Shown here piece after piece: positions 7,022 through 15,854 of a stretch of 64,000 nucleotides of DNA (positions are counted from its first letter, which is position 1; each line of letters opens with the position of its first letter). Location: the NCBI RefSeq assembly GCF_005491705.1, contig NZ_CP028092.1:4898001-4962000 (forward strand). Direction: 5' to 3'. Both the position numbers and the translations under genes were made by a program. The notes under the pieces are model-generated. The model saw nothing but the letters and a program-made list of their open reading frames with translations, was not told the DNA's origin and made no database searches. Source of the stretch: Pontibacter sp. SGAir0037. GTDB lineage: Bacteria; Bacteroidota; Bacteroidia; Cytophagales; Hymenobacteraceae.

Positions 7022-7744
7022 TTACTCATTTTTAATGCTGGCATTCCGCAAAGCTTTCTTCAGGGCACGGTCGAAAACGAAGTATAGGCCACCTATCGAA
7101 ATGATTATCAGGGTAATCATTAAAATCTGGCCTTTGCTGCCACTGTCGGGGTTTTGCAATAAATTTATAATATCGTTTGCCTGCGTGCCAATCCAGAAGA
7201 AGAAAAGTGTGCGTGGGAGCATACCTACAATGCTTGCCAAGAAGAATCGTGTTCTGTTTACCTGTAGTAAAGAGAGCACAAAGTTCATCAAAGCAAAAGG
7301 CAGAACAGGAGAAATGCGGCATAGGAAAATAAGGCTCCAGCTTTGTGCCCGCAGCTCCTGCATCAAAGCCCTGGCCTGATCGAAGCGGTTCAGGAAGCTC
7401 ATCATTTTACCGTGATCAATGAAGCGGGCCAGGCTATAGCCCACTAAGGCAGCTATACCATACGAGACAACAATGCCCGGAAAAGCCTGCCAGCCCAGGT
7501 AAAAACCACTAACCAGCGCTACAAAGGTAGTGGGTGTAAGTGCTAGTGCCATGGTTATGGAAATCACCATAAAATAGAGCAGCATTTGCCCAAACGAAAG
7601 GTTCTGAAAAAGGTCCTGGTACTGGTAGAGCTGATAAGCAAGCGTGGAGCTTACAACCAGCGGCACAACCACCAGTAGCAGCATAGAAACAAAGGTGAAA
7701 GCATTTTCGCGGACGAAGTTCCGGAGCAAAGAAAATTTAAACAT
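7022..7744 (-). CDS. TVP38/TMEM64 (VTT domain) membrane protein
   Basis: The protein is 240 aa with five to six hydrophobic segments: about 15-36, 55-80, 83-110, 135-165, 170-190 and 205-225. The SNARE-associated/VTT core is visible as LTPTTFVALVSGFYLG (about 70-85) and FLCRISPVLPFALMNFVLS (about 140-158). Members of this DedA-related superfamily are inner-membrane proteins; some relatives move undecaprenyl phosphate or other lipids across the membrane. The substrate here is unknown. It is the first gene on the core side of the tRNA-Arg gene and is transcribed toward it, with no operon partner; the next gene is divergent. Confidence 0.85.
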   Translation of the reverse strand: MFKFSLLRNFVRENAFTFVSMLLLVVVPLVVSSTLAYQLYQYQDLFQNLSFGQMLLYFMVISITMALALTPTTFVALVSGFYLGWQAFPGIVVSYGIAALVGYSLARFIDHGKMMSFLNRFDQARALMQELRAQSWSLIFLCRISPVLPFALMNFVLSLLQVNRTRFFLASIVGMLPRTLFFFWIGTQANDIINLLQNPDSGSKGQILMITLIIISIGGLYFVFDRALKKALRNASIKNE

Positions 7745-7884
7745 TGTTGATGTATCAATTCATGAAACACAAGGCTGGTTGTGCCGAAACCGGAGTAAAG
7801 CAGCGAATTAAATTTGATTAGCCTTTCAGACAGAGCAAATTTATTAACTTGCAGCATATCGTTTAATACTTTAAACAATAGCAC

Positions 7885-9024
7885 ATGAAATTCGGAACAA
7901 AAGCCATACACGCTGGCGTAGAGCCAGACCCAAGTACAGGCGCTATCATGACGCCCATTTACCAGACTTCTACATACGTGCAAAAGTCGCCGGGCGACCA
8001 CAAGGGCTATGAGTATTCCCGTACGCATAACCCAACCCGTACAGCACTGCAAAATGCGTTGGCAGCATTGGAAAACGGAAAGCACGGATTATGTTTTGCT
8101 TCTGGAATGGCCGCTATTGATACTATCCTGAAGCTCCTGAAATCGGGTGACGAGGTTATTTCTACTAACGACCTGTACGGCGGTAGCTACCGTATTTTTA
8201 CTAAAATTTACCAGGATTACGGTATCAAGTTTCACTTCGTGAACATGAATGACCTTGGTAGTGTAGAAGCGCTGATAAATGATAAAACACGGCTTATCTG
8301 GGTAGAAACACCAACCAACCCACTACTGAACATCATCGATATAGCAGGTTGTGCGGCTATTGCCAAAAAACATAATATTTTGCTGGTAGCAGATAATACG
8401 TTTGCTACACCATACCTGCAAACACCTCTAGATTTAGGTGCCGATATTGTGATACACTCGCTTACAAAGTATATGGCAGGCCACTCAGATGTAGTAATGG
8501 GAGCCATCATTGTAAATGACGATGAACTGAAAGACAGGTTAGCCTTTATACAAAATGCCTGCGGGGCAACACCAGGGCCCCAGGACTGCTTCCTGGTGCT
8601 GCGGGGATTGAAAACACTGCATATTCGTATGGAACGCCATTGCCAGAATGGGCGTAAGGTAGCGGAATACCTTAAAAAGCATCCGAAGGTAGAAAAAGTG
8701 TTGTGGCCGGGCTTCGAAGATCATAAGAACCACCACATTGCAAAAGCCCAGATGAATGACTTTGGAGGTATGATCTCTTTTGTGCTGAAAGGCGACCGAA
8801 TGGAAGACGCCATTAAAACCCTGGAGCGCTTTCAATACTTTGCTTTGGCTGAATCATTAGGTGGAGTAGAATCGCTTTGCGGGCACCCGGCTACCATGAC
8901 GCATGCCAGCATACCTGGAGTGGAACGTATGAAAGGTGGCCTTAGTGATTCTTTGATTCGTTTAAGCGTAGGTATAGAAGACGCAGAAGATTTGATTGCA
9001 GACCTGGAGCAGGCAATCGGGTAA
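7885..9024 (+). CDS. Cystathionine gamma-synthase/lyase family PLP enzyme
   Basis: The protein is 379 aa, full length for the Cys/Met-metabolism PLP family. Visible features are YSRTHNPTR (about 44-52), substrate and cofactor residues Y98/G99, D170 in ADNTFATPY, and the PLP lysine K195 in HSLTKYMAGHSD. This cytosolic enzyme works in transsulfuration, either forming cystathionine from an activated homoserine (synthase) or cleaving it to cysteine (lyase). Sequence alone does not separate the two. It is a single-gene unit, divergent from the TVP38-type gene and closed by a strong hairpin at 9033-9087. Confidence 0.9.
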   Translation: MKFGTKAIHAGVEPDPSTGAIMTPIYQTSTYVQKSPGDHKGYEYSRTHNPTRTALQNALAALENGKHGLCFASGMAAIDTILKLLKSGDEVISTNDLYGGSYRIFTKIYQDYGIKFHFVNMNDLGSVEALINDKTRLIWVETPTNPLLNIIDIAGCAAIAKKHNILLVADNTFATPYLQTPLDLGADIVIHSLTKYMAGHSDVVMGAIIVNDDELKDRLAFIQNACGATPGPQDCFLVLRGLKTLHIRMERHCQNGRKVAEYLKKHPKVEKVLWPGFEDHKNHHIAKAQMNDFGGMISFVLKGDRMEDAIKTLERFQYFALAESLGGVESLCGHPATMTHASIPGVERMKGGLSDSLIRLSVGIEDAEDLIADLEQAIG

Positions 9025-9032
9025 CCTCTGTA

Positions 9033-9087
9033 TTTGAAACAGGAAGAGCCGCCTGCTGCTACAGCAAGCGGCTCTTCCTGTTTCAAA
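9033..9087 (+). terminator. 20-bp perfect hairpin after the PLP enzyme gene
   Basis: Arms 9033-9052 and 9068-9087 are exact reverse complements with a 15-base loop. No T-run follows, so it may act as a terminator of weak polarity or as an mRNA 3' stabiliser. The next gene starts 15 bp later. Confidence 0.7.
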
Positions 9088-9102
9088 GGTAAAGGGTAGT
9101 GT

Positions 9103-9615
9103 ATGGCAGAACCACAGGTACTTTTTAAGGAAAAACAGCGATTCAGGCAGATCGGGCTTTGGCTTATTGTGCTGGCTGTGGCGGCATTATTTTGGGCAGG
9201 CTTTGTATACCAGGTAATGTTGGGGTATACCGTTGGAAACAATCCGGTAGGTACAGGTGGCGCCTTTCTGTTAACAGCACTTTTCGGAACAGCGTTACCA
9301 CTGTTCTTTTACCGGATGTCGCTCACAACACAGGTAGAGCCAGGGTTGCTAAAACTACGCTTCTGGCCATTTCACCTGAAAGCTGTTGAAATTCCGCTTC
9401 ACCTTGTCCGTGATTATGAGCAGGTAGTTTATGAGCCGATTCATGAGTACGGGGGCTGGGGAATACGCTGGACTTCCCACGGAAAAGCATATAATGTATC
9501 GGGGCAGGAGGGAGTGAAACTACACTTTTATAACCAGAAGCCTATTCTGATAGGTTCTCAATACCCGGAAGAGCTATTTGTGGCTGTTCGAAAGGCTAAG
9601 ACAATGCAGGCATGA
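9103..9615 (+). CDS. Small membrane protein, possibly DUF6141
   Basis: The protein is 170 aa. The charged N-terminus with FKEKQRFRQIGLWL precedes two transmembrane segments (about 18-40 and 52-70), then a soluble C-terminal half with FWPFHLKAVEIPL and GGWGIRW. This layout resembles the DUF6141 proteins of Cytophagales, but I recall that family only from general pattern. No catalytic motif is visible. It is preceded by a hairpin 15 bp upstream and followed by a bidirectional terminator. Confidence 0.72.
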   Translation: MAEPQVLFKEKQRFRQIGLWLIVLAVAALFWAGFVYQVMLGYTVGNNPVGTGGAFLLTALFGTALPLFFYRMSLTTQVEPGLLKLRFWPFHLKAVEIPLHLVRDYEQVVYEPIHEYGGWGIRWTSHGKAYNVSGQEGVKLHFYNQKPILIGSQYPEELFVAVRKAKTMQA

Positions 9616-9634
9616 AATTTTAATTGCTTGTAAA

Positions 9635-9680
9635 ACTATAAAAGCCGGTCTCTTTCATAACAGAGATCGGCTTTTATAGT
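9635..9680. terminator. Bidirectional terminator between convergent genes
   Basis: ACTATAAAAGCCG (9635-9647) pairs exactly with 9668-9680, with further partial pairing of GTCTCT/AGAGATC inside. A/T-rich outer stems serve both strands. Confidence 0.85.
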
Positions 9681-9698
9681 TAAGGCTTAAGCATATAC

Positions 9699-10409
9699 TT
9701 ATGATTGAATACCCAGAATCCTGTAGATTTCAGTGAAGTCTGGCGTTAAAATAATTTCGGTACGGCGGTTCTTCGCCTTTGCTTCAGGAGAACGGCCTGT
9801 ATCAACCGGCTGGTAGAAAGAACGTCCTGCAGAAGTAATTCTATCCGGAGAAAGACCTTTTGATGTCATCAGGCGGGTAATTTCAGTTGCACGAAGCACA
9901 CTTAAGTCCCAGTTATCCTGCATACCAAAAGTGCCTTTCGAAAGAGGAACATCATCGGTATGGCCTTCCACCATAATGCCAACACTTTGATTTCTTTTCA
10001 GTACACTAGTCAGCTGGTCGATTGCTTTTTGGCCGTTTTCGTTCACCTTAGTACTGCCTGTGGCAAACAAAAGTTTATCAGACATAGATACATACACTTT
10101 GCCCTCGCGGATGCTCACATTTAAGTCACCTTGGTTAAAACCTTGTAAGGCCGCATTTACTTCGTTACGAAGGTTGTCGAGTACCTTTTGCTGCTCATTC
10201 ATGGCGCGCTCCAGGTCCGCCAATCTCTTTTCGCGGTCCTTCAGGCTAGATGTTAAATCATTGACCTGCTGGCGGCTGGCGGCTTGCTCACGCTCCAATG
10301 CATCTCTGCTAGCTTTTAGTTCATCGTATTTTTTTGAAGAAACGCACGAGGTCATCAATCCTGCACAAAGTGCCAGAGAAAGAGAGGCCTTAAAAAAGTT
10401 AAATTTCAT
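9699..10409 (-). CDS. OmpA-family lipoprotein
   Basis: The protein is 236 aa. It has an SPII signal peptide with lipobox MTSC (C22), a coiled-coil region (about 27-90), then an OmpA_C peptidoglycan-binding domain: GSTKVNENG, VEGHTDDVP, NWDLSVLRATEI and NRRTEIIL. It is probably anchored in the outer membrane by lipid and holds the peptidoglycan through the C-terminal domain, like Pal/YiaD-type proteins. There is no barrel. It is a single-gene unit with bidirectional termination at its 3' end. Confidence 0.92.
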   Translation of the reverse strand: MKFNFFKASLSLALCAGLMTSCVSSKKYDELKASRDALEREQAASRQQVNDLTSSLKDREKRLADLERAMNEQQKVLDNLRNEVNAALQGFNQGDLNVSIREGKVYVSMSDKLLFATGSTKVNENGQKAIDQLTSVLKRNQSVGIMVEGHTDDVPLSKGTFGMQDNWDLSVLRATEITRLMTSKGLSPDRITSAGRSFYQPVDTGRSPEAKAKNRRTEIILTPDFTEIYRILGIQS

Positions 10410-10693
10410 GTGTGTTGTTAATTAGTTGTTTCGAAATATGTAAGTTCCTATGGTTACCAATTGCAAATATGTGAAAGAATCATGGTTAAACCATACATGA
10501 GCTACATTGCCATACCTGCCCCAGGTGTTTAAGGGTGAGGCAAATATTGTGCTAGAAATATATTTAAACCTCTTTAGAAGATATATTTTTGAAGAATGTA
10601 AGCCAATTGTAAAAATAGAGGGAAAAGTGATAGCAGAAATATGAACAGCATATGGATGTACCTTGCTGTAGAGCATAAGGATATTTGATAAAG
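10410..10693. other. Intergenic region upstream of the OmpA-like lipoprotein
   Basis: This is AT-rich leader and promoter space. No credible gene or RNA was seen; with the terminator that follows, the gap between genes is 369 bp. Confidence 0.5.
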
Positions 10694-10746
10694 CTAAAAA
10701 GAGAGCATTGCATTTCTATTCTCTAAAGCAGCACAGAAATGCAATG
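10694..10746 (-). terminator. Terminator of the SpoIIAA-like gene
   Basis: Minus strand CATTGCATTTCT (10746-10735) pairs with 10717-10706, followed after a short CTCTC by a T-run (A10696-10700 on plus). Confidence 0.75.
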
Positions 10747-10778
10747 TGTGCAGGTATATAACACAAGGTATTTAGCTT

Positions 10779-11144
10779 TTACACTGCATCAGCTTTTGCC
10801 CATTGCATAGCCTCTGCTCTTTGCGCAGGCTCAAAGTATTTTACTTTGGCAGTAGTAAAAGGGGTAGCCATTACTGTAAGCCAGTCCAGCCATTTTTTAT
10901 CGCCTACAATTGCTACATTCCTGAAATCGGCTGCATGTTTAAAATCGTACTTGAGGTCGTCCCATAGTGCTCTCAGAGAATAAGTATCTACCTCCTGCAC
11001 TTCAGCATATACATTAATTTTGCTGTACTGCTTAATCTTTTCATCTAATACAGGCAGCATAACTGCATAATCCTGTTTATCTACTGAACCTGAAAGTTTA
11101 AAGGCAACTAAGTCTCCTCTTGATTCTTCTAAGAGCTGCAGCAT
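10779..11144 (-). CDS. SpoIIAA-like (STAS-related) protein
   Basis: The protein is 121 aa and cytosolic. The pattern fits the SpoIIAA-like family: an initial strand GDLVAFKLSGSV, then DKQDYAVMLPVLDEKI, INVYAEVQEVD, LWDDLKYDFKH, and VAIVGDKKWLDWL with the conserved W. Proteins of this family have a CRAL-TRIO/STAS-like fold and are thought to bind hydrophobic ligands or act in stress signalling. No partner kinase or phosphatase is nearby. A DUF5329-like secreted protein gene lies 60 bp upstream on the same strand, so they may share a transcript, without an obvious functional link. Confidence 0.8.
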   Translation of the reverse strand: MLQLLEESRGDLVAFKLSGSVDKQDYAVMLPVLDEKIKQYSKINVYAEVQEVDTYSLRALWDDLKYDFKHAADFRNVAIVGDKKWLDWLTVMATPFTTAKVKYFEPAQRAEAMQWAKADAV

Positions 11145-11204
11145 GTGAACTGGTTTATGGTTTTACAATTAATTTCTTTTTGCTGATAACGTATTTTATG
11201 GCCA

Positions 11205-11615
11205 TTAATTACCTGCTGATGCCTGTGATAATCGTTGAAGCTCTGCTCTCAGTACCTTACCTGCTTCGGTTACAGAGCCATTAGGCATCTTAATTTTGTA
11301 AACTTCACCAGACATAGACGATTTTGAGGCCAGCTGCTCTATAAAGATTTCTGCTGTTGTAACGCGCTTCGCATGTTTTTTATACTTCGCCTGCAAATGA
11401 TCGGCAGCTTCGGCAGGCGAATGTTCACTTCCGTTCCGGATAAAAGTGGCGCCTTCCAGGTTTCTGATGTAAGCAATAAGCTTATTAATTTTCTGGTCTT
11501 CTGAAAGAGCCGTGGTGCTGGCTGTCGCTTGAGGCCCTGATTGCGCCAGGGTAGTTGGCGCATACACTGAGAAGGCTGTTGCAAGAGCCAATCCAAGTAT
11601 CAGTTTTTTAAACAT
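11205..11615 (-). CDS. DUF5329-like secreted protein
   Basis: The protein is 136 aa with a signal peptide cut near TLAQS (about residue 25). The mature part has LIAYIRNLEGATFIRNGSEH, EAADHLQAKY, FIEQLASKSSMSGEVYKI and LRAELQRL, which fits the DUF5329 pattern (RNG, AA-HL-KY, SKSS-SG). Function is unknown; the protein is predicted periplasmic. The family signature would normally contain a cysteine before RNG; here it is replaced by alanine (GATFIRNG). It stands upstream of the SpoIIAA-like gene on the same strand. Confidence 0.75.
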   Translation of the reverse strand: MFKKLILGLALATAFSVYAPTTLAQSGPQATASTTALSEDQKINKLIAYIRNLEGATFIRNGSEHSPAEAADHLQAKYKKHAKRVTTAEIFIEQLASKSSMSGEVYKIKMPNGSVTEAGKVLRAELQRLSQASAGN

Positions 11616-11748
11616 ATATTGTAAATGGATAATGAATGATTACAAAATTTTAATTGCATCGAAGTGCACTTAATTTAATCCTATAACGTTTAGGTTGCTG
11701 CAGAAGCTGTATCCGTTTTGTCGGTTCCGAAAGAATTTAATGTAATAC

Positions 11749-13680
11749 ATGAAAAAAATCCTTTATGCGTTTGTTCTGCTGCTGTGCCAGCAGGCTGTTG
11801 CTCAACATACTATAGAAACCCGCCTGGGCTATAGTTATAACGATAAATTTGAGTTTTCGGATGAATGGCAGTATCTCTCAACTGATATTTACTTGTTTAA
11901 TGGCGGTAAATTTAATCGTGTACTAAACGAGCTGGATGGGGGAGTAAAGAAAAAAGCCAAAAAGAACTATGCCTATGAGCTGGAATATCTGTTTATTACA
12001 GCGCAGCTTAAGAATGTAAAGTTGTTTGGCAACGATGAGATCGTGTACCCGCTTTACAACTTCTATATAAATAAAGACAAGAGCGATTATCAAACGCAGG
12101 TAAGCGATCACCTCGAAGTAGTTCGTATTATTGATAAAATGCCCCTTGGCTCTACCCAGAACAGCATTGATGCCGCTATAAATGCAAAGGCTGTAACGAA
12201 TCAGGACGGAGACCAGGTATTTAATCTGGTAGCCACGCAATTGGTAAGCTTATCGCGCCTTACAAATCCTACCACTGCTGCTATGGCATTAGTAGGGGAG
12301 TTTGGTAATTTACTTAGTTCCCGTGCAAAGAAGAAGGAGTACAAGTTTAGCTCTACTATTCGTTTGTACGAAGGCAAAGACTTTGACACACGCCTGCATT
12401 CTGTAAAAATTTATGTTTTTGTTCCCGGAGAGGTGAAAACGGTAACAATCAAATCTGTTAAGCTGGCCGACTATCTTACCAAGAATCCCAACAAACTTGA
12501 TCGGAAGCAGTTGGAAGAGGTAATTGGCTATAGCGAGTATCCTTACATGGTTGTGGCTAACTATAAATCGCTCTACAAAACAGATGTGCTAACCGGCGAC
12601 GAGGTGACCATGGAGCTGATTGAGAAACGGAAACAGAAAATTCAGGCTGCTTACGACGCTAAACTTATAAACGACGAGACATTCCGGCAGGAAAAGCAGT
12701 TTGTGGAGTTTCTGCGGGTTTTTGCTGAAATGAAGCAGAACCTGAATGCCTATCGGTTAAATTACCGAAACAATAGCCCGGAGATTAATGCAAAAAACCT
12801 GTTTGGCATTATGCAGGAGTATAAGCGCCTGAAAACCTTTTTTGATGCGCGGGAGAAGGAGTTTAGTAATACAAGCTCCTATAAGAACATCTTCAGGCCC
12901 GAATATGAGTCTATTCTGAATAATGCAGACCTCTACCTGGAGGCTGATCATAATTTAAAGAATGGCAAAATATTGGTGAACACTCTACGGGAGCTGGAGG
13001 GAAATCCGAAGGCTTGGGCAACACCAGCTTTGCGCGAGGCTGCTTTGGCAAAACTATATGCAGTAGAGCTGCCACGAACTGAATACCTTTCTGCTTCAGT
13101 GGAGGGCGAAGCCATTGTGCGGCTTGTCAAGAAATTGGAAGATATGCAGTATGCGGAAGTTTTCGAAAAAGATGTGAAAAAACTGGCAGAGGTACCGGCA
13201 TCTGATGAGACAACAGCACAGCGTAATGGCTTGCTGGAAAAAGCTGGTACAAGCAAATGTATCAGTTGCCGCGATAAAGTGCGAGAGGCTGTAAATGAAT
13301 ATAACAAGCGCTACGATAGCTTCAGGTTACGGGAAGCACTATATAAGCAGGAGGAGCTGAATAAGCAGGCCGAGCAAATGGTTTTTAAATATTTGCGTCT
13401 TCAGCTTTGTTTCCAGAATAACTTAAATGCAGTGGCTGTGGCCGGAGCTTCAACGGTCATGGAAGCTTATTTTACCCGCATTAACGAGAAAAGCACTCTT
13501 TTGGCGGCAGCCATCAAAGAGCTGGATGAGCTCACTAAAAAGCCGGCAGATTTTATGGCGCTACAGGCGGTGCAGGAGAAAACCAGGAGATTAGAACTTG
13601 CCATGAAAGAGGTGGAGCGAAACTATGAGTTACTCTGCAACCTCGACAAGAAGCTTTGTGAGTGTGAATCTGTAAAGTAG
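11749..13680 (+). CDS. Large secreted protein of unknown function
   Basis: The protein is 643 aa with a signal peptide (cut near AVAQ, about residue 19). I do not recognise a domain. Residues 20-270 look beta-rich and polar; residues 300-643 are strongly helical with long charged segments that could form coiled coils or a helical repeat. A CISC motif (TSKCISCRD, about 502-510) and three to four further cysteines near the C-terminus (LCNLDKKLCECES) could form disulfides or bind metal. It is a single-gene unit ending in a long bidirectional hairpin. Envelope location is likely from the signal peptide; the role is unknown. Confidence 0.85.
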   Translation: MKKILYAFVLLLCQQAVAQHTIETRLGYSYNDKFEFSDEWQYLSTDIYLFNGGKFNRVLNELDGGVKKKAKKNYAYELEYLFITAQLKNVKLFGNDEIVYPLYNFYINKDKSDYQTQVSDHLEVVRIIDKMPLGSTQNSIDAAINAKAVTNQDGDQVFNLVATQLVSLSRLTNPTTAAMALVGEFGNLLSSRAKKKEYKFSSTIRLYEGKDFDTRLHSVKIYVFVPGEVKTVTIKSVKLADYLTKNPNKLDRKQLEEVIGYSEYPYMVVANYKSLYKTDVLTGDEVTMELIEKRKQKIQAAYDAKLINDETFRQEKQFVEFLRVFAEMKQNLNAYRLNYRNNSPEINAKNLFGIMQEYKRLKTFFDAREKEFSNTSSYKNIFRPEYESILNNADLYLEADHNLKNGKILVNTLRELEGNPKAWATPALREAALAKLYAVELPRTEYLSASVEGEAIVRLVKKLEDMQYAEVFEKDVKKLAEVPASDETTAQRNGLLEKAGTSKCISCRDKVREAVNEYNKRYDSFRLREALYKQEELNKQAEQMVFKYLRLQLCFQNNLNAVAVAGASTVMEAYFTRINEKSTLLAAAIKELDELTKKPADFMALQAVQEKTRRLELAMKEVERNYELLCNLDKKLCECESVK

Positions 13681-13696
13681 CCCATTCCTGCAGGTA

Positions 13697-13742
13697 TATA
13701 AAAGCGACAGCCTCTCCACATGGAGAGGCTGTCGCTTTTATA
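13697..13742. terminator. 22-bp perfect bidirectional terminator
   Basis: Arms 13697-13718 and 13721-13742 are exact reverse complements around a 2-base centre (in practice a TCCACATGGA-type turn). A/T-rich ends give T-runs on both strands. It lies between the secreted-protein gene and trxA. Confidence 0.9.
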
Positions 13743-13759
13743 ATTATTCTCTATACTGC

Positions 13760-14086
13760 TTACGCAATCTGTGCTTCTAGTTTTTGAGAAAGCACATTTT
13801 TAGGAACAGCACCTACCTGCTTGTCCACTACCTGGCCACCTTTGAACACCAAAAGTGTAGGAATGCTACGGATACCAAATTTAGCAGAAGTTTGTGGGTT
13901 AGCGTCTACGTCAACTTTACCGATAACAGCTTTGCCTTCGTACTCGCCAGCCAGTTCTTCTACAATTGGGCCTACCATACGGCAAGGTCCGCACCACTCT
14001 GCCCAGAAGTCAACTAAAACGGGTTTATCTGAATTGATGATTTCATCAAAGTTCGCGTCTGTAATTTCTATTGCTTTATTAGCCAT
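13760..14086 (-). CDS. trxA: Thioredoxin
   Basis: The protein is 108 aa, the normal size. The redox motif WCGPC has C32 and C35, the buried acid is D26 in LVDFWAEW, and the cis-proline is in [10 protein letters not shown]. It has no signal peptide, so it is cytosolic. It reduces disulfides of ribonucleotide reductase, methionine sulfoxide reductase and other targets, and is itself reduced by thioredoxin reductase, which is not in the window. It is a monocistronic gene with a bidirectional terminator 18 bp after the stop. Confidence 0.96.
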   Translation of the reverse strand: MANKAIEITDANFDEIINSDKPVLVDFWAEWCGPCRMVGPIVEELAGEYEGKAVIGKVDVDANPQTSAKFGIRSIPTLLVFKGGQVVDKQVGAVPKNVLSQKLEAQIA

Positions 14087-14497
14087 AACTTTAACGGTTT
14101 ATAAAATAAGTTCTGTGTTATAAAGGTAATAACAAATATAGGTTTGGCAAATATACATCCAAACTCTATTACTATGACAAGCTGTCGTGTCTTACTAGTT
14201 ACACTCAAGCTGGTTCTTGTCCTATACTTACGGTAGAATAGGGCCAATGGGTGTATTTTATTTGTATCAACAAATGTTGTAAATAAAAGTTTCAGAAACA
14301 AGAAGAACTTACAGCTATAGAATAGAACAAGATGTGTGCTAGAGGCTGCTTAAATTTATGATTACTATATAGTGGTATAAAATTGAGGGTAAATTGACCT
14401 TTTTTTTAAGTAGAATTGCTTCCACCTCAAATCTATTTACTGTATTTACTTCGTAAGTATAAATCACAAGGATTTTTAAACTTAAAACCATTTAACT
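14087..14497. other. Intergenic region between divergent trxA and lipoprotein genes
   Basis: 411 bp of AT-rich sequence that must hold both promoters. I see no gene, hairpin or clear promoter match in it. Confidence 0.5.
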
Positions 14498-15526
14498 ATG
14501 AAAAAATTATTCCGTTTAGGTGCCCTGCTTGGAATTGCAGCCATTACGTTTTCATCTTGTAAGAAAGACGATGACTTTAACTTTCATCTTCCTATAAATA
14601 AGCAGATAGAGGCTTATGTAACCAGCAATACAGCCGGCAAGTTAGCTATTCTTAGCATGGACGATCTTTATGATTTGCTGACAGGAAAAGATGCTACGTT
14701 TGAAATGAAATCTTTAGCGCCTGGTTCAACAGATACGGAGGGTGTTCACTATAACAAGGAAAGAAACGAGCTGATTATCGCATCCAGAGGAAACAACAGA
14801 GTGGAAGTTTATCAGAAGCTTGTTAACGGAACTTTAGAGCTGAAAACTACAAGTGAACGGAATTTTACTAATGCGCGCGACGTAACCATGATCGGAAACA
14901 TGATTATTGTAGCACAGCAGGGTAGTGCAGCAAACAACAACATGAATATGCTATATGCATATGAGCGTACGCCGAGTGGAGTTAGATTGCAAAAAACATA
15001 TTCTGTAGATTTTAATCTATGGGGCATACATGGTGAAGGCATGGACCTTTGGGCTGTGGTTGATAACACCAGTGATATCGTTATGTTTAAAGATTTTTTA
15101 ACCAACCCATCAGGTATGGTGATGCCAACTAAGCGTGTTACGGTCGAAGGTATTGTTAGAACGCACGGCCTTGTGTATTCGAAGCATGATGATAAAATGA
15201 TTTTAACGGATGTTGCTGCCGCTACTTCAGATTCAGACGGTGCTATTTCTGTCATTAACAATTTTACCTCTGTATGGAGTAGTGTTGCCAATGGCGGAAC
15301 AATTGGTGCTGGAAGCCAGATTCGTATTGCGGGGCCTAATACCATGTTAGGAAACCCGGTTCAGGTATCTTATGATATGAAGAAAAAGCATATTTATGTA
15401 GCTGAAAGAGCGAATGGCGGTGGTAGATTATTGGTTTTTGAAATGCCAACCTCAAACGGAGATCCAAAGCCAGCAGTGTCGAAAAATGTACCTGGTGCTT
15501 CTGACGTTTATGTGGAAGTAAGATAA
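14498..15526 (+). CDS. Lipoprotein with beta-propeller-like repeats
   Basis: The protein is 342 aa with an SPII signal and lipobox FSSC (C21) followed by KKDDD, a charged start that in Bacteroidota lipoproteins often accompanies surface export. The mature part has recurring strands of the style VHYNKERNELIIASRGNNRVEVY and RTHGLVYSKHDDKMILTDV, spaced as in WD/YVTN-type propellers. No enzyme motif is visible. It is a stand-alone gene with its own terminator. The likely role is a surface or periplasmic binding protein; the ligand is unknown. Confidence 0.82.
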   Translation: MKKLFRLGALLGIAAITFSSCKKDDDFNFHLPINKQIEAYVTSNTAGKLAILSMDDLYDLLTGKDATFEMKSLAPGSTDTEGVHYNKERNELIIASRGNNRVEVYQKLVNGTLELKTTSERNFTNARDVTMIGNMIIVAQQGSAANNNMNMLYAYERTPSGVRLQKTYSVDFNLWGIHGEGMDLWAVVDNTSDIVMFKDFLTNPSGMVMPTKRVTVEGIVRTHGLVYSKHDDKMILTDVAAATSDSDGAISVINNFTSVWSSVANGGTIGAGSQIRIAGPNTMLGNPVQVSYDMKKKHIYVAERANGGGRLLVFEMPTSNGDPKPAVSKNVPGASDVYVEVR

Positions 15527-15544
15527 TTCGGTTAAGTTTAATTT

Positions 15545-15586
15545 AACAAAAAGGCCAGTCTTTCTTTAAAGACGGGCCTTTTTGTT
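15545..15586 (+). terminator. Terminator of the lipoprotein gene
   Basis: AACAAAAAGGCC (15545-15556) pairs with 15575-15586, extended by GTCTTT/AAAGAC; the T-rich right arm follows. The rest of the gap to 15854 shows nothing else recognisable. Confidence 0.85.
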
Positions 15587-15854
15587 GGTAGGTATATCTA
15601 ATACATAGGATTTACATAAGATATTTGCTGCAGGAGTTTCTTATACTTATGTACATGCTGAGTGATCTGTTGAATTATGATGGTACAAAATCCGCAAGAA
15701 AGCTACTGCTGCTTCTGTTTTAAAATTGAAAATCTTAAATTAACTTTAATTAATATAAAGTATTATTAAATTTGAAAAGGTGTAAATGATCAACAAACGT
15801 TGGGGTTCTGCAGCCGGATAATTTAACCAAGATACACTACTTAAGCTGTGCTTT

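Noticed and set aside
10422-10676. Minus-strand frame of 84 codons in the gap above the OmpA-like lipoprotein
   Set aside because: Irregular composition, no motif; more likely leader sequence.
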